This document shows positions 26,252 through 36,033 of a DNA stretch of 64,000 nt, piece by piece (position 1 is the first letter of the stretch; each line of letters starts with the position of its first letter). Below the pieces are notes generated by a model. That model saw nothing but the letters and a program-made list of their open reading frames with translations. It was not told the DNA's origin and searched no databases. The position numbers and the translations under genes are program-made. The DNA comes from Terriglobales bacterium (GTDB lineage Bacteria > Acidobacteriota > Terriglobia > Terriglobales > Acidobacteriaceae): assembly GCA_025936825.1 (NCBI GenBank), contig JAICSO010000016.1, positions 1 through 64,000 on the forward strand, written 5' to 3'.

Positions 26252-28141
26252 TCATTGCTGTTTCAGCTCGAGCACCTGGATGGAGTATGCAGGCACCGTG
26301 TAATGCAGATCAGAGCTAACTTTGGACAGGGTGCTTTCCTTCGGCACAATGCTTTCCGGGGTATCGAGCGTGTTCGTCGCCTCGGTGCTACCCGCATTCA
26401 AAGTCCACACCTTCGCAGGTGGCGCCAGAGTTGCACCGGTCAACTTCAGGTCAATTGATTGGGGAACTGATTCCGCGTTGACCAGCTTCAGAAAAACACG
26501 TTTGCTGTTTGTGTCGCTCGTGACGGAGTAGAACAATTTCGGTCCAGCATTTTCGAGTTCGGACTGAAGAGTCTCCTCACCTACATGGCTCGCGAACATC
26601 ACTTGCGCGTAATAACTCGGAGAGCCATAACTGCGCAGCGCATTGTAGCCGATCAGGTCTGACTCCCACTGCATTCCGCCGGGATTCACGTTCACGAATA
26701 GTGGCGCATAGCAGGACATCACGATCAAGTCGCTGTTGCGCTCCATTCCCGTCATCCACGCGGCGTCGCCCAGCGCCGCACCGAAATTCGGGGTCGGCGA
26801 TCCTTCCCGAGTCGCCCACTCGCCCACAAAGATCTTGGGTCCACTGCGGTCAGCCTTGTCGTAATGCGTGGTGTCGTGGAAGAACTCCGTTGCCCTCCGG
26901 TAATAATGATCGTCGACGACGTCCGGCCGCACGCGTTTCACCGCGGTTGTCGCAATGATTTGCAAATCGGGATACTTCGCCTTTATCGCTTTATAGAACT
27001 GCGCAAAACGTCCGTCATAACTTCCCGATCGATCGAATTGGTCTTCATTGCCCACTTCGACATACGTCAGGTGAAACGGCTGCGGATGCCCATCTTTTGC
27101 GCGCACCGCTCCCCATTTCGTATCAGTTGATCCTGTGACATATTCAATTTCATCGAGCGCGTCCTGCACGTACGGTTCTAGATCAGCACCCGGATTGACG
27201 TGCTCCTGGGCCAGTGAGTAGCCGGCATAGACCGCGAGCACCGGCTGCATCTTGAGGTCCTCGCACCACTCCAGAAATTCCAAAAGCCCCATGCCATCCG
27301 ATGACATGTAGCGCCACGGGCTGGGATGCGTCGGACGCTCAACCAAAGGCCCAATGGTCTTCTTCCAATCAAAGCGATCCGCGATGTGCTCGCCTTCAAG
27401 ATAGTTGCCGCCAGGAAATCGCAAGAACGCAGGATGCATGGCCGCCAGTTTCTCCATGAGGTCGACGCGGTTGCCATTCGCGCGATCGTGATAGGTGGGC
27501 GGGAAGAGAGATACGAGACTCAGCCACAGCGTCCCGGGATGTGCGATCGTTAATGCAAGGTGATTAGCCGAAGAAGGTCTAATCGAGCCAGTCTTCAGTG
27601 TGAAGTGATATTCCTTCCACTCTGTCGTGACGTCTGACACGGTCGACGCAGCCAAAACCTCATCGTTCGCGTCCGCAAGCAGCCGGACCGAGACGGGGCC
27701 TATCGACTCGGAATCGGTTTTGGCGTACAACGAGCCTTGATACGTTGTGTTCGGCCTCAACGCCATGCCCCAGTAGCCGGTGTTGATCACACCCGCCTGG
27801 TTCTGCGGATCCGCTTGCGTAACCGTTAACTTCAGACTACGGTTGACAGCCTCGCTTGGGCCCGTATGGGGATCGCCCTGCATCGCGCCCTGGGCATTTC
27901 CGTACTCCGCCAAATACCAATTCAGAACACCTTCCCAGCGCGTATGGAAGGTACGGTTTCGCACCATCTCCGCATACAACCCGCCGTCATACGAATAGTT
28001 GATCTCTTCGGTCATCAGCCCATAAAGAGTGGGACTGACTTTCGAGACCGGCTTATCGAGATGAATGGTTAGAGTTGCAGGTTTCTTTTGCCCAACGGCT
28101 AGGCTGCTCAATAACACAAGGATTACAGGCCACGTTTTCAT
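26252..28141 (-). CDS. Alpha-L-arabinofuranosidase, GH51
   Basis: About 629 residues from MKTWPVILVLLSSLAVGQ (signal peptide). It shows the GH51 order: an N-terminal carbohydrate-binding-like region (~40-200), then the TIM barrel with FLRFPGGNYLEGEHIADRFD, acid/base Glu in LTYVEVGNEDQF and nucleophile Glu in IFVGEWATREGSP, and a C-terminal beta domain. It releases arabinose from arabinoxylan or arabinan. It is exported, so it probably acts outside or in the periplasm. No promoter element shared with the xylan locus is apparent. Confidence 0.93.
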   Translation of the reverse strand: MKTWPVILVLLSSLAVGQKKPATLTIHLDKPVSKVSPTLYGLMTEEINYSYDGGLYAEMVRNRTFHTRWEGVLNWYLAEYGNAQGAMQGDPHTGPSEAVNRSLKLTVTQADPQNQAGVINTGYWGMALRPNTTYQGSLYAKTDSESIGPVSVRLLADANDEVLAASTVSDVTTEWKEYHFTLKTGSIRPSSANHLALTIAHPGTLWLSLVSLFPPTYHDRANGNRVDLMEKLAAMHPAFLRFPGGNYLEGEHIADRFDWKKTIGPLVERPTHPSPWRYMSSDGMGLLEFLEWCEDLKMQPVLAVYAGYSLAQEHVNPGADLEPYVQDALDEIEYVTGSTDTKWGAVRAKDGHPQPFHLTYVEVGNEDQFDRSGSYDGRFAQFYKAIKAKYPDLQIIATTAVKRVRPDVVDDHYYRRATEFFHDTTHYDKADRSGPKIFVGEWATREGSPTPNFGAALGDAAWMTGMERNSDLIVMSCYAPLFVNVNPGGMQWESDLIGYNALRSYGSPSYYAQVMFASHVGEETLQSELENAGPKLFYSVTSDTNSKRVFLKLVNAESVPQSIDLKLTGATLAPPAKVWTLNAGSTEATNTLDTPESIVPKESTLSKVSSDLHYTVPAYSIQVLELKQQ

Positions 28142-28548
28142 GATCCCTCGACAGGTCGCGTTCGGCGACAAGGTTATAGGACATATTTATACCGCGATCT
28201 GGTAGGTGAGTAACCAGTTCAGGAATAGAACGGATTTATGAACCCTCTTGCAGGCTGGCCCCAACCCGGCTTTGAATGGCTTGCTCCTGTACGCCAACGG
28301 ACTCGGCGGCAGGCGAACGGCTGCATTTCGAACTGCGTGCGGAAAGCTTCAATACATGGAACCATACCCAGTTCAACGGTGTCAGCACAGCCGTCCTACG
28401 TGGAGTCTCGAGACATCGAGCAATCTACAACCTGCCGCACAAGCTGTTTCCGGCTCGGTCCCCAGGGTGGCATTTGTTACACCGGCCACGGTGCAACTGC
28501 GAATCATCATTGATATATTGACCAAAGATTCGTGGCGTTCTCTCTTTT
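28142..28548 (+). pseudogene. TonB-receptor C-terminal remnant in intergenic DNA
   Basis: Between the GH51 and SET genes the plus strand reads ERLHFELRAESFNTWNHTQF, then NGVST (codons 28312-28392). That is the penultimate barrel strand phrase of Oar-like receptors (F..R.E.FN..NH.QF). No start, no upstream barrel and no proper C-terminus remain. It suggests that a third receptor once sat next to the arabinofuranosidase gene. The rest of the interval shows nothing recognisable. Confidence 0.65.
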
Positions 28549-29004
28549 ATGGCACTGGTTATCCGCAGATCGAAAATCCATGCCGATGGCGTCTACGCCA
28601 CCGCGCCGATCAAAAGAAAGCATATTGTCGTGGAATACACAGGGCCACGGCTGACCAACGACCAAGCTGACGCGATCTACGGCCACTCGCCTCGCACCTA
28701 CTTGTTCGGCCTGACCGATGGCGAGCATGTGATCGATGGCGACAATATTGCCGCCTTTATTAATCACTCCTGCGATCCGAACTGCGAGGCCGATGAGATT
28801 GATGGCCGCGTTTTCATTCGTGCGATTCGCAACATCGCTACGGGCGAGGAACTCTCCTACGATTACAACCTTTACGACGGCGATCCTGACGATCCTGCAC
28901 CATGTTACTGCCAGGCGCGACACTGCCGGGGAACGCTGTTTGCGGACCGGAAAAGGGCGAAAGCGCAGGGCACAAGCAAAACGGGAAAGCAAAGAACAAG
29001 ATGA
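28549..29004 (+). CDS. SET-domain protein lysine methyltransferase-like
   Basis: 151 residues, almost wholly a SET domain: NHSCDPNCEA (72-81) and GEELSYDYNLYDGD (99-112) are the two core motifs (SAM-binding pseudoknot and catalytic Tyr). They are followed by a post-SET-like Cys group at 119, 121 and 126 (CYCQARHCRGTL) that with the SET Cys could bind zinc. The Lys/Arg-rich tail could contact nucleic acid or a basic partner. Bacterial SET proteins of this size occur sporadically; the substrate is unknown and could be a ribosomal or nucleoid protein. Confidence 0.92.
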   Translation: MALVIRRSKIHADGVYATAPIKRKHIVVEYTGPRLTNDQADAIYGHSPRTYLFGLTDGEHVIDGDNIAAFINHSCDPNCEADEIDGRVFIRAIRNIATGEELSYDYNLYDGDPDDPAPCYCQARHCRGTLFADRKRAKAQGTSKTGKQRTR

Positions 29005-29088
29005 TGGACGTCCAGCCCGACGCCAGCGCTATTACCAGTTCGGTTGAAATGCAAGGTTCGGGATAACGCCGAAATTGGGAGATGGTGC

Positions 29089-30597
29089 CTACGCGATTTT
29101 CTGCTCTCGCGCGCCAGGCGGGGTAGTCAGCGGGATGGCTTCGTGCTCGGTAGGAGCCTCTTTCGGCTGCACGTCAGGGCGAGTACTCAAAGCCGCATTT
29201 AGAAATGCCTCCGCCCAGTTCTGAACGCTGTAAGTGCGGACAATATCACGCAGCAGCCGCATGCGCGCGCGCTTCTCTTCTACCGGCATGACACAGGCTC
29301 TGTGGATCGCCTCCGCAATTCCGGCAAGGTCATTTGGGTTCACCACAATTGCCCCATGCTGCAGCTCCGCGCTGGCGCCGGCAAACTCGCTGATGATCAC
29401 CACGCCCATTTCGTCGACCTGGGCTGCGCAGAATTCCTTCGCGACAAGATTCATTCCATCTTTCAGCGACGTGATTAACGCTATGTCTGCCGCACGGTAG
29501 TATGTCAGCAACTGCTTGCGGGTGAGGTTGCGATGCATGTAATGGATGGGCACCCAACCGCCTTCGGTAAATTCGCCGTTAATCTGGCTGACCAGCAACT
29601 CGACCTCGCGCCGTAAATCTTTGTAGTTGGGAATCTCCTCACGGCTGGGAACAACTACCTGCAACAGTGTCACCCGGTGCCGTAACTCCGGATAGCGGCG
29701 CAATAAGATCCGGAATGCTCTCAACCGTTCAGGAATTCCTTTCGTATAGTCGAGCCGGTCAACCCCGAGCACCAGAAATTTGTTCGACAACTCATGGCGG
29801 AATTGATTCGACAACACCTCTACGTCGCGGCTGGCGGCATGATTAGCGAACTCCTCGAATGCGATGCTGATGGGGAATGTCCCCACTCGCGTCCGCCGAC
29901 CTTCCAGGACCACCGACATGCACGGGTCTTCACGAAGCGATTCCGCCTCGGGAACAATTCGCTCGAGGCAGCTGACAAAATTCCAACGATCGCGATCGGT
30001 CTGGAAACCCAGCATGTCGTATTGCAGTAGAGATTTCAGAATTGTCTTGCGCCAGGGCAATTTTTCAAAGATGTCCGGGGCTGGGAATGGAATATGGAGA
30101 AAGAAACCGGCCGTGGTCATCTTCCCGGCTTCCCGCAGGTACCGTCCCATCAGCATCAGGTGATAGTCGTGTGCCCAGATCACATCTTTGCCGTTCGTCA
30201 CCTCGACGGCCGCCTGCGCAAACCGGCGATTCACGCGCTGATAGACCTCCCAATATTCGGGATCGAAGTTACAGCGCGACGGCATGTCATGAAACAGCGG
30301 CCAGATGATCTCGTTGGCGAATCCGGAATAAAATTTTGAGATTTCATCGCGCGACAGTGGGACCGCCTTGAAGCCATACGGTCTTCCTCGCGCCGCTTTG
30401 GCGAGCAATTCATTGGCACGTTCTGAATCTGCAGACCCGGCCCACCCCACCCAGGACCCATGCGTAAAACGCCAAATGCTATCGAGAGCGGTCGCTAAAC
30501 CGCCCGCGCTGCGCGACAGACGGGGACCTCCGCCGCGGTGCTTCACTTCCACCGGTAAGCGGTTCGAGACTACGATGAGTCTTCCTTCCAGCGTCAT
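29089..30597 (-). CDS. otsA: Alpha,alpha-trehalose-phosphate synthase
   Basis: About 502 residues of glycosyltransferase family 20: RLIVVSNRLPVEVKHR start motif, WAHDYHLMLMG in the N-lobe, and VLGVDRLDYTKGIPERLRAF plus SLKDGMNLVAKEF in the C-lobe. It transfers glucose from UDP- or GDP-glucose to glucose-6-phosphate. Start at 30597 overlaps the otsB stop by ATGA. It is the second gene of the otsB-otsA pair; osmotic and desiccation protection is the usual role. Confidence 0.97.
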   Translation of the reverse strand: MTLEGRLIVVSNRLPVEVKHRGGGPRLSRSAGGLATALDSIWRFTHGSWVGWAGSADSERANELLAKAARGRPYGFKAVPLSRDEISKFYSGFANEIIWPLFHDMPSRCNFDPEYWEVYQRVNRRFAQAAVEVTNGKDVIWAHDYHLMLMGRYLREAGKMTTAGFFLHIPFPAPDIFEKLPWRKTILKSLLQYDMLGFQTDRDRWNFVSCLERIVPEAESLREDPCMSVVLEGRRTRVGTFPISIAFEEFANHAASRDVEVLSNQFRHELSNKFLVLGVDRLDYTKGIPERLRAFRILLRRYPELRHRVTLLQVVVPSREEIPNYKDLRREVELLVSQINGEFTEGGWVPIHYMHRNLTRKQLLTYYRAADIALITSLKDGMNLVAKEFCAAQVDEMGVVIISEFAGASAELQHGAIVVNPNDLAGIAEAIHRACVMPVEEKRARMRLLRDIVRTYSVQNWAEAFLNAALSTRPDVQPKEAPTEHEAIPLTTPPGAREQKIA

Positions 30598-31385
30598 CGT
30601 TCTTCTCCGCAGGCTCGCAGCCAATCGCGCAAAAAACGGATTAGCTCCTCAGGGGGCTTGAGCCAAACATCGGCGCGCGTCGAACGCCGCTCCAGCCGAA
30701 CCAGAACAGCAAGACCCCGTCCTTTGATGGCACGAAAGGCGTTCTCGTCTGTCTGGTCGTCTCCAAGATAAGCAGCTGCAACATCTTGGCGGGATTCCGA
30801 GAGGATAGTTTCGACCGCATCGCCCTTGTCCTTACCGGGCGCGCGAAATTCTAGACCACCGTCAAATCGCAGGAGTTCCAGGCCATGCTGGCGGACCAGC
30901 GGCTCACAAATATGCCGCACCTCCGCCTCGGTACCGCGCTGCTGTGCGGAACTCAGACCTCGCCAGTGCACCGCAATGCTGCCGGGCTTTGTCTCGATGC
31001 GGTCTGTTAACCCGGCGCTGATGAATGCACGGCGCGCAGTCTGGAGGGCGACCCGGTGCTCGGCATCCGGAGCATCCACTTCATAGCTACCATCGGCGAA
31101 TAATCGCTCGGCGCCGTGACTGCCCCAGATTTCCGGTTGCGGGTGAATTCCACTCAGGAACAGCAGTTCGCGCGCCGAGCGTCCGCTGATCAATACCACG
31201 CGAGTGTCCGCCGCCATGATCCGCGAAATGATCTCAGGAATGTCGTGATACGGAAAAGCACGCTTCCGGTCCGGCGTGAACGGTGCCAGCGTCCCGTCGT
31301 AGTCGAGCAGCAGCAGCCGACTCGAAGCCTGGCGCAGCCGATCGAAAAACGACGTACAGATGTCGTATTGTTCAGCGACTTTCAT
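30594..31385 (-). CDS. otsB: Trehalose-6-phosphate phosphatase
   Basis: 263 residues of the HAD superfamily. Motif I LLLDYDGTLAPF gives the nucleophile Asp and acid/base Asp; motif II lies in VVLISGRSARELL; motifs III/IV lie in the GKDKGDAVET segment and YLGDDQTDENAF. It dephosphorylates trehalose-6-phosphate. First gene of the coupled otsBA pair. Confidence 0.96.
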   Translation of the reverse strand: MKVAEQYDICTSFFDRLRQASSRLLLLDYDGTLAPFTPDRKRAFPYHDIPEIISRIMAADTRVVLISGRSARELLFLSGIHPQPEIWGSHGAERLFADGSYEVDAPDAEHRVALQTARRAFISAGLTDRIETKPGSIAVHWRGLSSAQQRGTEAEVRHICEPLVRQHGLELLRFDGGLEFRAPGKDKGDAVETILSESRQDVAAAYLGDDQTDENAFRAIKGRGLAVLVRLERRSTRADVWLKPPEELIRFLRDWLRACGEER

Positions 31386-31603
31386 GACGCGACTTCAGCG
31401 TGCGAAGAAAACGTGACCAACCCTGAAGCGCGAAACCCTTGCAGCCGCGACGACGAAGGGCACCAAATATGCGCGCTGCAATCGATCCGGCGCAGCCCCG
31501 AGCTCTTACGCCGAATCACGGACGAGTCTAGCATGGAGCACCAACTCAGATGCACTTGGAAGTACATCCGTTGTCGAAGCTTTAGTTCGTGGCACTTACA
31601 GAT

Positions 31604-32716
31604 TTAGGTCCAGCGAAACCAACGCAGCGCGAGGAAGAAAGAAATTGCTCCCCAGATCACGAGCACGGAAATGCGCCCGGTCTGGGATACCAAGGATGAA
31701 CCTTCGAGTATGGTGGCGCGGAGAGCATCATTCAACGCGGTCAGCGGCAGCAGCTTGATGAATGTTTGCGCCGTGGCAGGAAATCGTTCGTAAGAAAAGA
31801 AGACACCGGAAAGAATCCACATCGGCATCATCACGATGTTAATCAGGCCGCTCACGCTCTCGATCTTCTGCGCGCGGCTGGCGGTAAGCAGGCCCAGTCC
31901 GCCGAATGAAATTGCACCGAGCGCGCCAATCAGAACGATGGTGAAAAACGATCCCAACACTCGCATGTGAAACATCAGGATCCCGAAACCCAGCAGCAGG
32001 CCAACCTCAATAACCATGAGGATCAAGCGGCTGCTGGCAAGTGCCATCAAAAAATCGGTGCGCCGCATGGGAGTTGCGACGAAGCGCTTCAGCAGCTTGC
32101 GCTGGCGCATATCCACGAGGGCAAATCCGATTCCCCACATTCCGGAGTTCATCAGGTTCATGCCGAGCAGGCCGGGGATCAAAAAATCGATGTAGCGGGA
32201 ACCGGGTTCGGAAGACACGATCACGCTGGTGGCCAACACGTCTTTGCGTCCCGCCGCAGCTTGCAGCGCGCCGTCGACCTCCACGTGCGACTGCACACTT
32301 TCCGGACGTGCGGGATCGTAATGATATTGGACCTTGTCGGCTGAAACAGGATCGACAATCAGATCATATTTTCCGAGCCGCAAACCTTTCGCAGCTTGCG
32401 CATCATCAACAATCTCGGCGTGGATGGCATTCTTCTGCGCCGAACTCTGAATCAACTCCTGGATGTGTGCGGCATTTGGGCTTGCGAGAATCGCGATTGT
32501 CGTACGGTCTGCGGGCTTGTTGCGAAAAGCGAAACCCAATCCCAATGCAAGCAGCAACGGGAACACAAAAACCCAGAACACCACTTCCTTTTCGCGCGCA
32601 AGTTCGAGCATGCGCGCGCCCAAGAGGTGCCGAAATCCCGACCAGCGGCCGTTCCGCGGGACAGGCGTGTGCCTCTGGATCTGCGGTTGTGACGGTGTTT
32701 CCTGTGCAACGCTCAT
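31604..32716 (-). CDS. ABC-2-type transporter permease
   Basis: 370 residues: an N-terminal membrane segment (FWVFVFPLLLALGLGFAF), a long extracytoplasmic domain (~65-170), then five membrane helices with the ABC-2 core (PGLLGMNLMNSGMWGIGFAL, GALGAISFGGLGLL, MMPMWILSGVFFSYERFP). It pairs with the ATPase gene at 32796 with a 79-nt gap. Typical of drug, lipid or peptide exporters. Substrate unknown. Confidence 0.92.
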   Translation of the reverse strand: MSVAQETPSQPQIQRHTPVPRNGRWSGFRHLLGARMLELAREKEVVFWVFVFPLLLALGLGFAFRNKPADRTTIAILASPNAAHIQELIQSSAQKNAIHAEIVDDAQAAKGLRLGKYDLIVDPVSADKVQYHYDPARPESVQSHVEVDGALQAAAGRKDVLATSVIVSSEPGSRYIDFLIPGLLGMNLMNSGMWGIGFALVDMRQRKLLKRFVATPMRRTDFLMALASSRLILMVIEVGLLLGFGILMFHMRVLGSFFTIVLIGALGAISFGGLGLLTASRAQKIESVSGLINIVMMPMWILSGVFFSYERFPATAQTFIKLLPLTALNDALRATILEGSSLVSQTGRISVLVIWGAISFFLALRWFRWT

Positions 32717-32795
32717 TTCATTTTCTCAAGCGGGGAATCAAACCCTTGAATGCGTAACTTCGCCAAGAGAGGCAATGATTCAATGATTCAACCTC

Positions 32796-33725
32796 TTAGT
32801 CCTCCCTCAAATGCCTGCCGGTCAGATTCACAAACACATCTTCCAGGCTTGCCTGGCGCGTGTTCAAGCGCTCGAGTTGTGCCGACTGCTGGTCCACTTT
32901 CTCCAGCAACGCTGGGATTGTTCGATGCGGCTCGCGCACATTCAAGCAGATGACGCCATCTTCGTTGCGGACGGAATCCACGCTGGGCAGCGACTGCCAC
33001 GTCGCGTTGTCCAGATGGCCGTTTCCTGACAACGCAAACTCGACCACATGATGCCCACCGAGTCGCTCGATCAGATCCGCAGGCGTACCCTCCGCAATAA
33101 TCTGGCCATGATCCACAATCGCGAGACGGTCACAAAGCCGCTCAGCCTCATCCATGTAGTGCGTGGTCAACAGAACCGTTCCGCCTTCGCCTTGGAAGGC
33201 GCGAATGATGTCCCACAATTGCCGGCGGCTCTGAGGATCAAGTCCAGTCGTCGGTTCGTCCAGGAACAACACCTTCGGCGATGCCACCAGCGCAGTCGCA
33301 ACCGCTAATCTCTGTTTCTGGCCGCCTGAAAGCTTTCCGACCAGCGCGTCCGATTTCTCGTTCAGCTGCAGCGCGCTGAGAACTTCATCGGTGCTGCGCG
33401 GCTGCGTATAAAAGCTGGCAAACAGCTCGATGGTTTCTCGGACCGTCAGCTTTTCTGAAAGGCGCGTCTCTTGCAATGAAATCCCGATGTATTCCCGCAG
33501 TTCCCGAGCATTCGTTTTCCAACTGCGCCCGAGAATGGAAACCTCGCCTGACGTCGGTTCCAGCAGGCCTTCCAGAATCTCGATTGTCGTGGTTTTACCG
33601 GCTCCATTTGGCCCAAGCAGGCCAAAGCATTCACCCGGCTGGATTGCGAGGCTCAACCCGCGGACGGCTTCCACTTTGCCGTCGTAAGTCTTGCGGAGAT
33701 CACGGCACTCGACGGCTGCGGGCAT
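32796..33725 (-). CDS. ABC transporter ATP-binding protein
   Basis: 309 residues: Walker A GLLGPNGAGKTTTIE, Q-loop ISLQETRL, signature LSGGQKQRLAVA, Walker B VLFLDEPTTGLDP and H-loop LLTTHYMDEAE all intact. The C-terminal ~80 residues form the accessory domain usual for DrrA/NatA-type exporters, ending LEDVFVNLTGRHL. It partners the ABC-2 permease downstream. Confidence 0.96.
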   Translation of the reverse strand: MPAAVECRDLRKTYDGKVEAVRGLSLAIQPGECFGLLGPNGAGKTTTIEILEGLLEPTSGEVSILGRSWKTNARELREYIGISLQETRLSEKLTVRETIELFASFYTQPRSTDEVLSALQLNEKSDALVGKLSGGQKQRLAVATALVASPKVLFLDEPTTGLDPQSRRQLWDIIRAFQGEGGTVLLTTHYMDEAERLCDRLAIVDHGQIIAEGTPADLIERLGGHHVVEFALSGNGHLDNATWQSLPSVDSVRNEDGVICLNVREPHRTIPALLEKVDQQSAQLERLNTRQASLEDVFVNLTGRHLRED

Positions 33726-33937
33726 CGCAACATTTTACCGGAGTAGCCGAGGGAGGTGCGTGGATTGCGAGTCAAACTGCAGAATTGACAACTAGTTTCT
33801 CGGCGTCACTGGAAATGTGCCTTGCGCTGCAGGTAATCTATATCTCGCATGTCGCACGCCCCACGCGGCTTCACCTGAAGGTTCGCTCCTGAGCACCGTG
33901 TGTGTCCTCACACCTCAACACTTCCAGGAGAAGAACG

Positions 33938-34936
33938 ATGCCGCGCAAATCGTTTAGTATTGCAGCCTTTGTATTTCTAGCCGTCTCGATCATTTCTGCC
34001 CAGTCGTCCCGCCATTTCACATTCCATTACGCCTTCACGGTCAACAATGTCCCTGAAGGCCAGAAGATTCGAGTGTGGTTTCCCGCCGCGCACTCCGACG
34101 ATTTCCAGGACGTGAAAATTACTTCCGCTAAGGGCGACCTGCCGCTGAAGCGCACCAAAGAGTCGCGCTTCGGCAACGAAATTTATTACGCCGAATCGTC
34201 CAAATCGAAATCAGGCGATTTGCACTTCGAAGTTGACTACGACGTTGTCCGCCGCGAGCGTCTCACGCTTGGAATCAACCGACCGCGCCTGCAAAATGCC
34301 TCGCTCACAAAAAAGGAACAGCAACAAGATCTGGCGCCCGACAAACTGGTGCCCATCACCGGCCTTCCCGCGGAACTCGCCGCCAAAGTGACAGCCGGAA
34401 AACCTTCTACTCTCGACAAAGCACGTGCTATTTACGATTACGTTTTCGACAACATGCGTTATGACAAAACAGGCACCGGCTGGGGACACGGAGACGTGCT
34501 CTACGCCTGCGATGCTAAGAAAGGCAATTGCACCGACTTCCATTCCCTTTTCATCGCCATGGCCCGTTCGCAGAGAATTCCCTCGCGATTCGAAATCGGC
34601 TTTCCTCTTCCCGCAGACAAACACTCCGCCGAAATTGCCGGCTACCACTGCTGGGCCGAATTCTTTGATCCCCAGCATGGTTGGGTTCCTGTCGACATCT
34701 CCGAGGCCTGGAAGAATCCCGTGAGAAAGGACTACTTCTTTGGAGCGCATGACACGCAACGTATTCAGTTCACCATGGGCCGCGACTTGAAGCTGAACCC
34801 GCCCCAATCTGGAGATCCGCTGAACTACTTCGTGTATCCCTATGTAGAGGTTGGGGATAAGGCGTATCCGAACATTTCCCATGAATTCTCATTCGCCGAT
34901 TCTCCTGCGGTACAAGCCAGTACACTCGCACATTAA
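33938..34936 (+). CDS. Secreted transglutaminase-like protein
   Basis: 332 residues from the ATG at 33938 (AGGAG 7 nt upstream). The signal peptide is followed by a beta domain (~25-130) and a transglutaminase-like fold: Cys in DAKKGNCTDFHSLFIAMARS, His in GYHCWAEFFDP and Asp in VPVDISEAW, i.e. a Cys-His-Asp triad. It is probably a periplasmic cysteine protease or cross-linker. Stand-alone gene; substrate unknown. Confidence 0.88.
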   Translation: MPRKSFSIAAFVFLAVSIISAQSSRHFTFHYAFTVNNVPEGQKIRVWFPAAHSDDFQDVKITSAKGDLPLKRTKESRFGNEIYYAESSKSKSGDLHFEVDYDVVRRERLTLGINRPRLQNASLTKKEQQQDLAPDKLVPITGLPAELAAKVTAGKPSTLDKARAIYDYVFDNMRYDKTGTGWGHGDVLYACDAKKGNCTDFHSLFIAMARSQRIPSRFEIGFPLPADKHSAEIAGYHCWAEFFDPQHGWVPVDISEAWKNPVRKDYFFGAHDTQRIQFTMGRDLKLNPPQSGDPLNYFVYPYVEVGDKAYPNISHEFSFADSPAVQASTLAH

Positions 34937-35088
34937 AGTACAACTTGAAGCATGCCGCGGGCCGGCTAAACGCTTGTGAGCTCAGGGACAACTACTCTCG
35001 ATCAAATGTGAATCGAATGTTAGAATTATGCTGCTTCTTGGTTAAACCACCAGCCTTACTCCCGGGTAGCAGCCAAAAGTCGAAAACT

Positions 35089-35961
35089 ATGCGGTCCAAC
35101 GGATTCCATCCTCCGGCGGCAGTATCCCCGGTTCACAAGCAGTCGCAACTCGTGTTTCAGCGCATGGGGCGCCAAATCGGGAAGCTGATTCAGTCTGCAA
35201 GCATCAACAACGTCCATAAGTTTCGGACTAATAGCCGGCGCATCGAGGCCTTGGTTTCCGAACTTGCCCCTGAAAACGGAAACCATAAGAAGCTGCTTAA
35301 ACTGCTCTCGAAGTTGCGCAAGAAAGCGGGCAACGTCCGCGACCTCGATGTGCAGATTGCTTTCTTAAAAGAATTGAAAGTCCCTGACCGGCAAAATCAC
35401 CGCGCACAATTGCTCCAGTGGCTGGATTCAGAGCAAGCACGGCGCAAGAAGAAACTGGAAAAAGCGTTTGATTCGGAAACTGCCACGGAACTCCGTAAGC
35501 GTTTGCAGCGAGTCCAAGGTGAGATTCAGTTCGACGGAATAGACTGCCTGAAATTGGCGCACAAACGTCTTCCCGATCCCGGTACGACTCCGCTAAGCGA
35601 GAAGATGCTGCATACCTGCCGCGTCGAAGCCAAGAAGGCGCGCTATCTTGCCGAACTGGCCCCGGAATCGGCCGAAAGCAAGCATTTTATCGACGAACTC
35701 AAGAAGGCGCAGGACGCTATTGGCGAGTGGCACGACATTATGAAACTGAAAGAGCGCGCTGAGCAATTGTTTGGCGGCGTGAGTGATTCAGCGCTTGTGT
35801 CTGTGCTTCAGAACATCAGCCGCGCCAAGTTCCGCCGCGCTACTAGCGCGCTGATCACTGCAATCAACGAGATTTCGCAAAGCAGGAAAGCTCCGCAATC
35901 TGTTTCTTCCCGCAAGTCTTCCGGCGCGGCTGATGCAATGCACCACAGCGCAGTGGCCTAA
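35089..35961 (+). CDS. CHAD domain protein
   Basis: About 290 residues from MRSNGFHPP at 35089 (the frame is open from 34945). It is a conserved histidine alpha-helical domain: SINNVHKFRTNSRRIEALVS gives the first His/Arg-rich helix, RKKAGNVRDLDVQ the second, and MLHTCRVEAKKARYLAE and AIGEWHDIMKL the C-terminal half. CHAD proteins are known to bind polyphosphate. It precedes ppx by 72 nt in the same direction and faces sixA and ppk, so a role at polyphosphate granules is likely. Confidence 0.9.
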   Translation: MRSNGFHPPAAVSPVHKQSQLVFQRMGRQIGKLIQSASINNVHKFRTNSRRIEALVSELAPENGNHKKLLKLLSKLRKKAGNVRDLDVQIAFLKELKVPDRQNHRAQLLQWLDSEQARRKKKLEKAFDSETATELRKRLQRVQGEIQFDGIDCLKLAHKRLPDPGTTPLSEKMLHTCRVEAKKARYLAELAPESAESKHFIDELKKAQDAIGEWHDIMKLKERAEQLFGGVSDSALVSVLQNISRAKFRRATSALITAINEISQSRKAPQSVSSRKSSGAADAMHHSAVA

Positions 35962-36033
35962 ATCTCGCAACCTTCCCAGCTCACCCGATATCTCGATCAC
36001 CAGATCAACCGATTCCCGATACACTGTTCGTGA

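Noticed and set aside
31382-31567. 61-residue minus-strand frame overlapping the otsB start by ATGA
   Set aside because: The overlap is attractive, but the Ser/Arg-rich sequence has no coding character and no ribosome-binding site.
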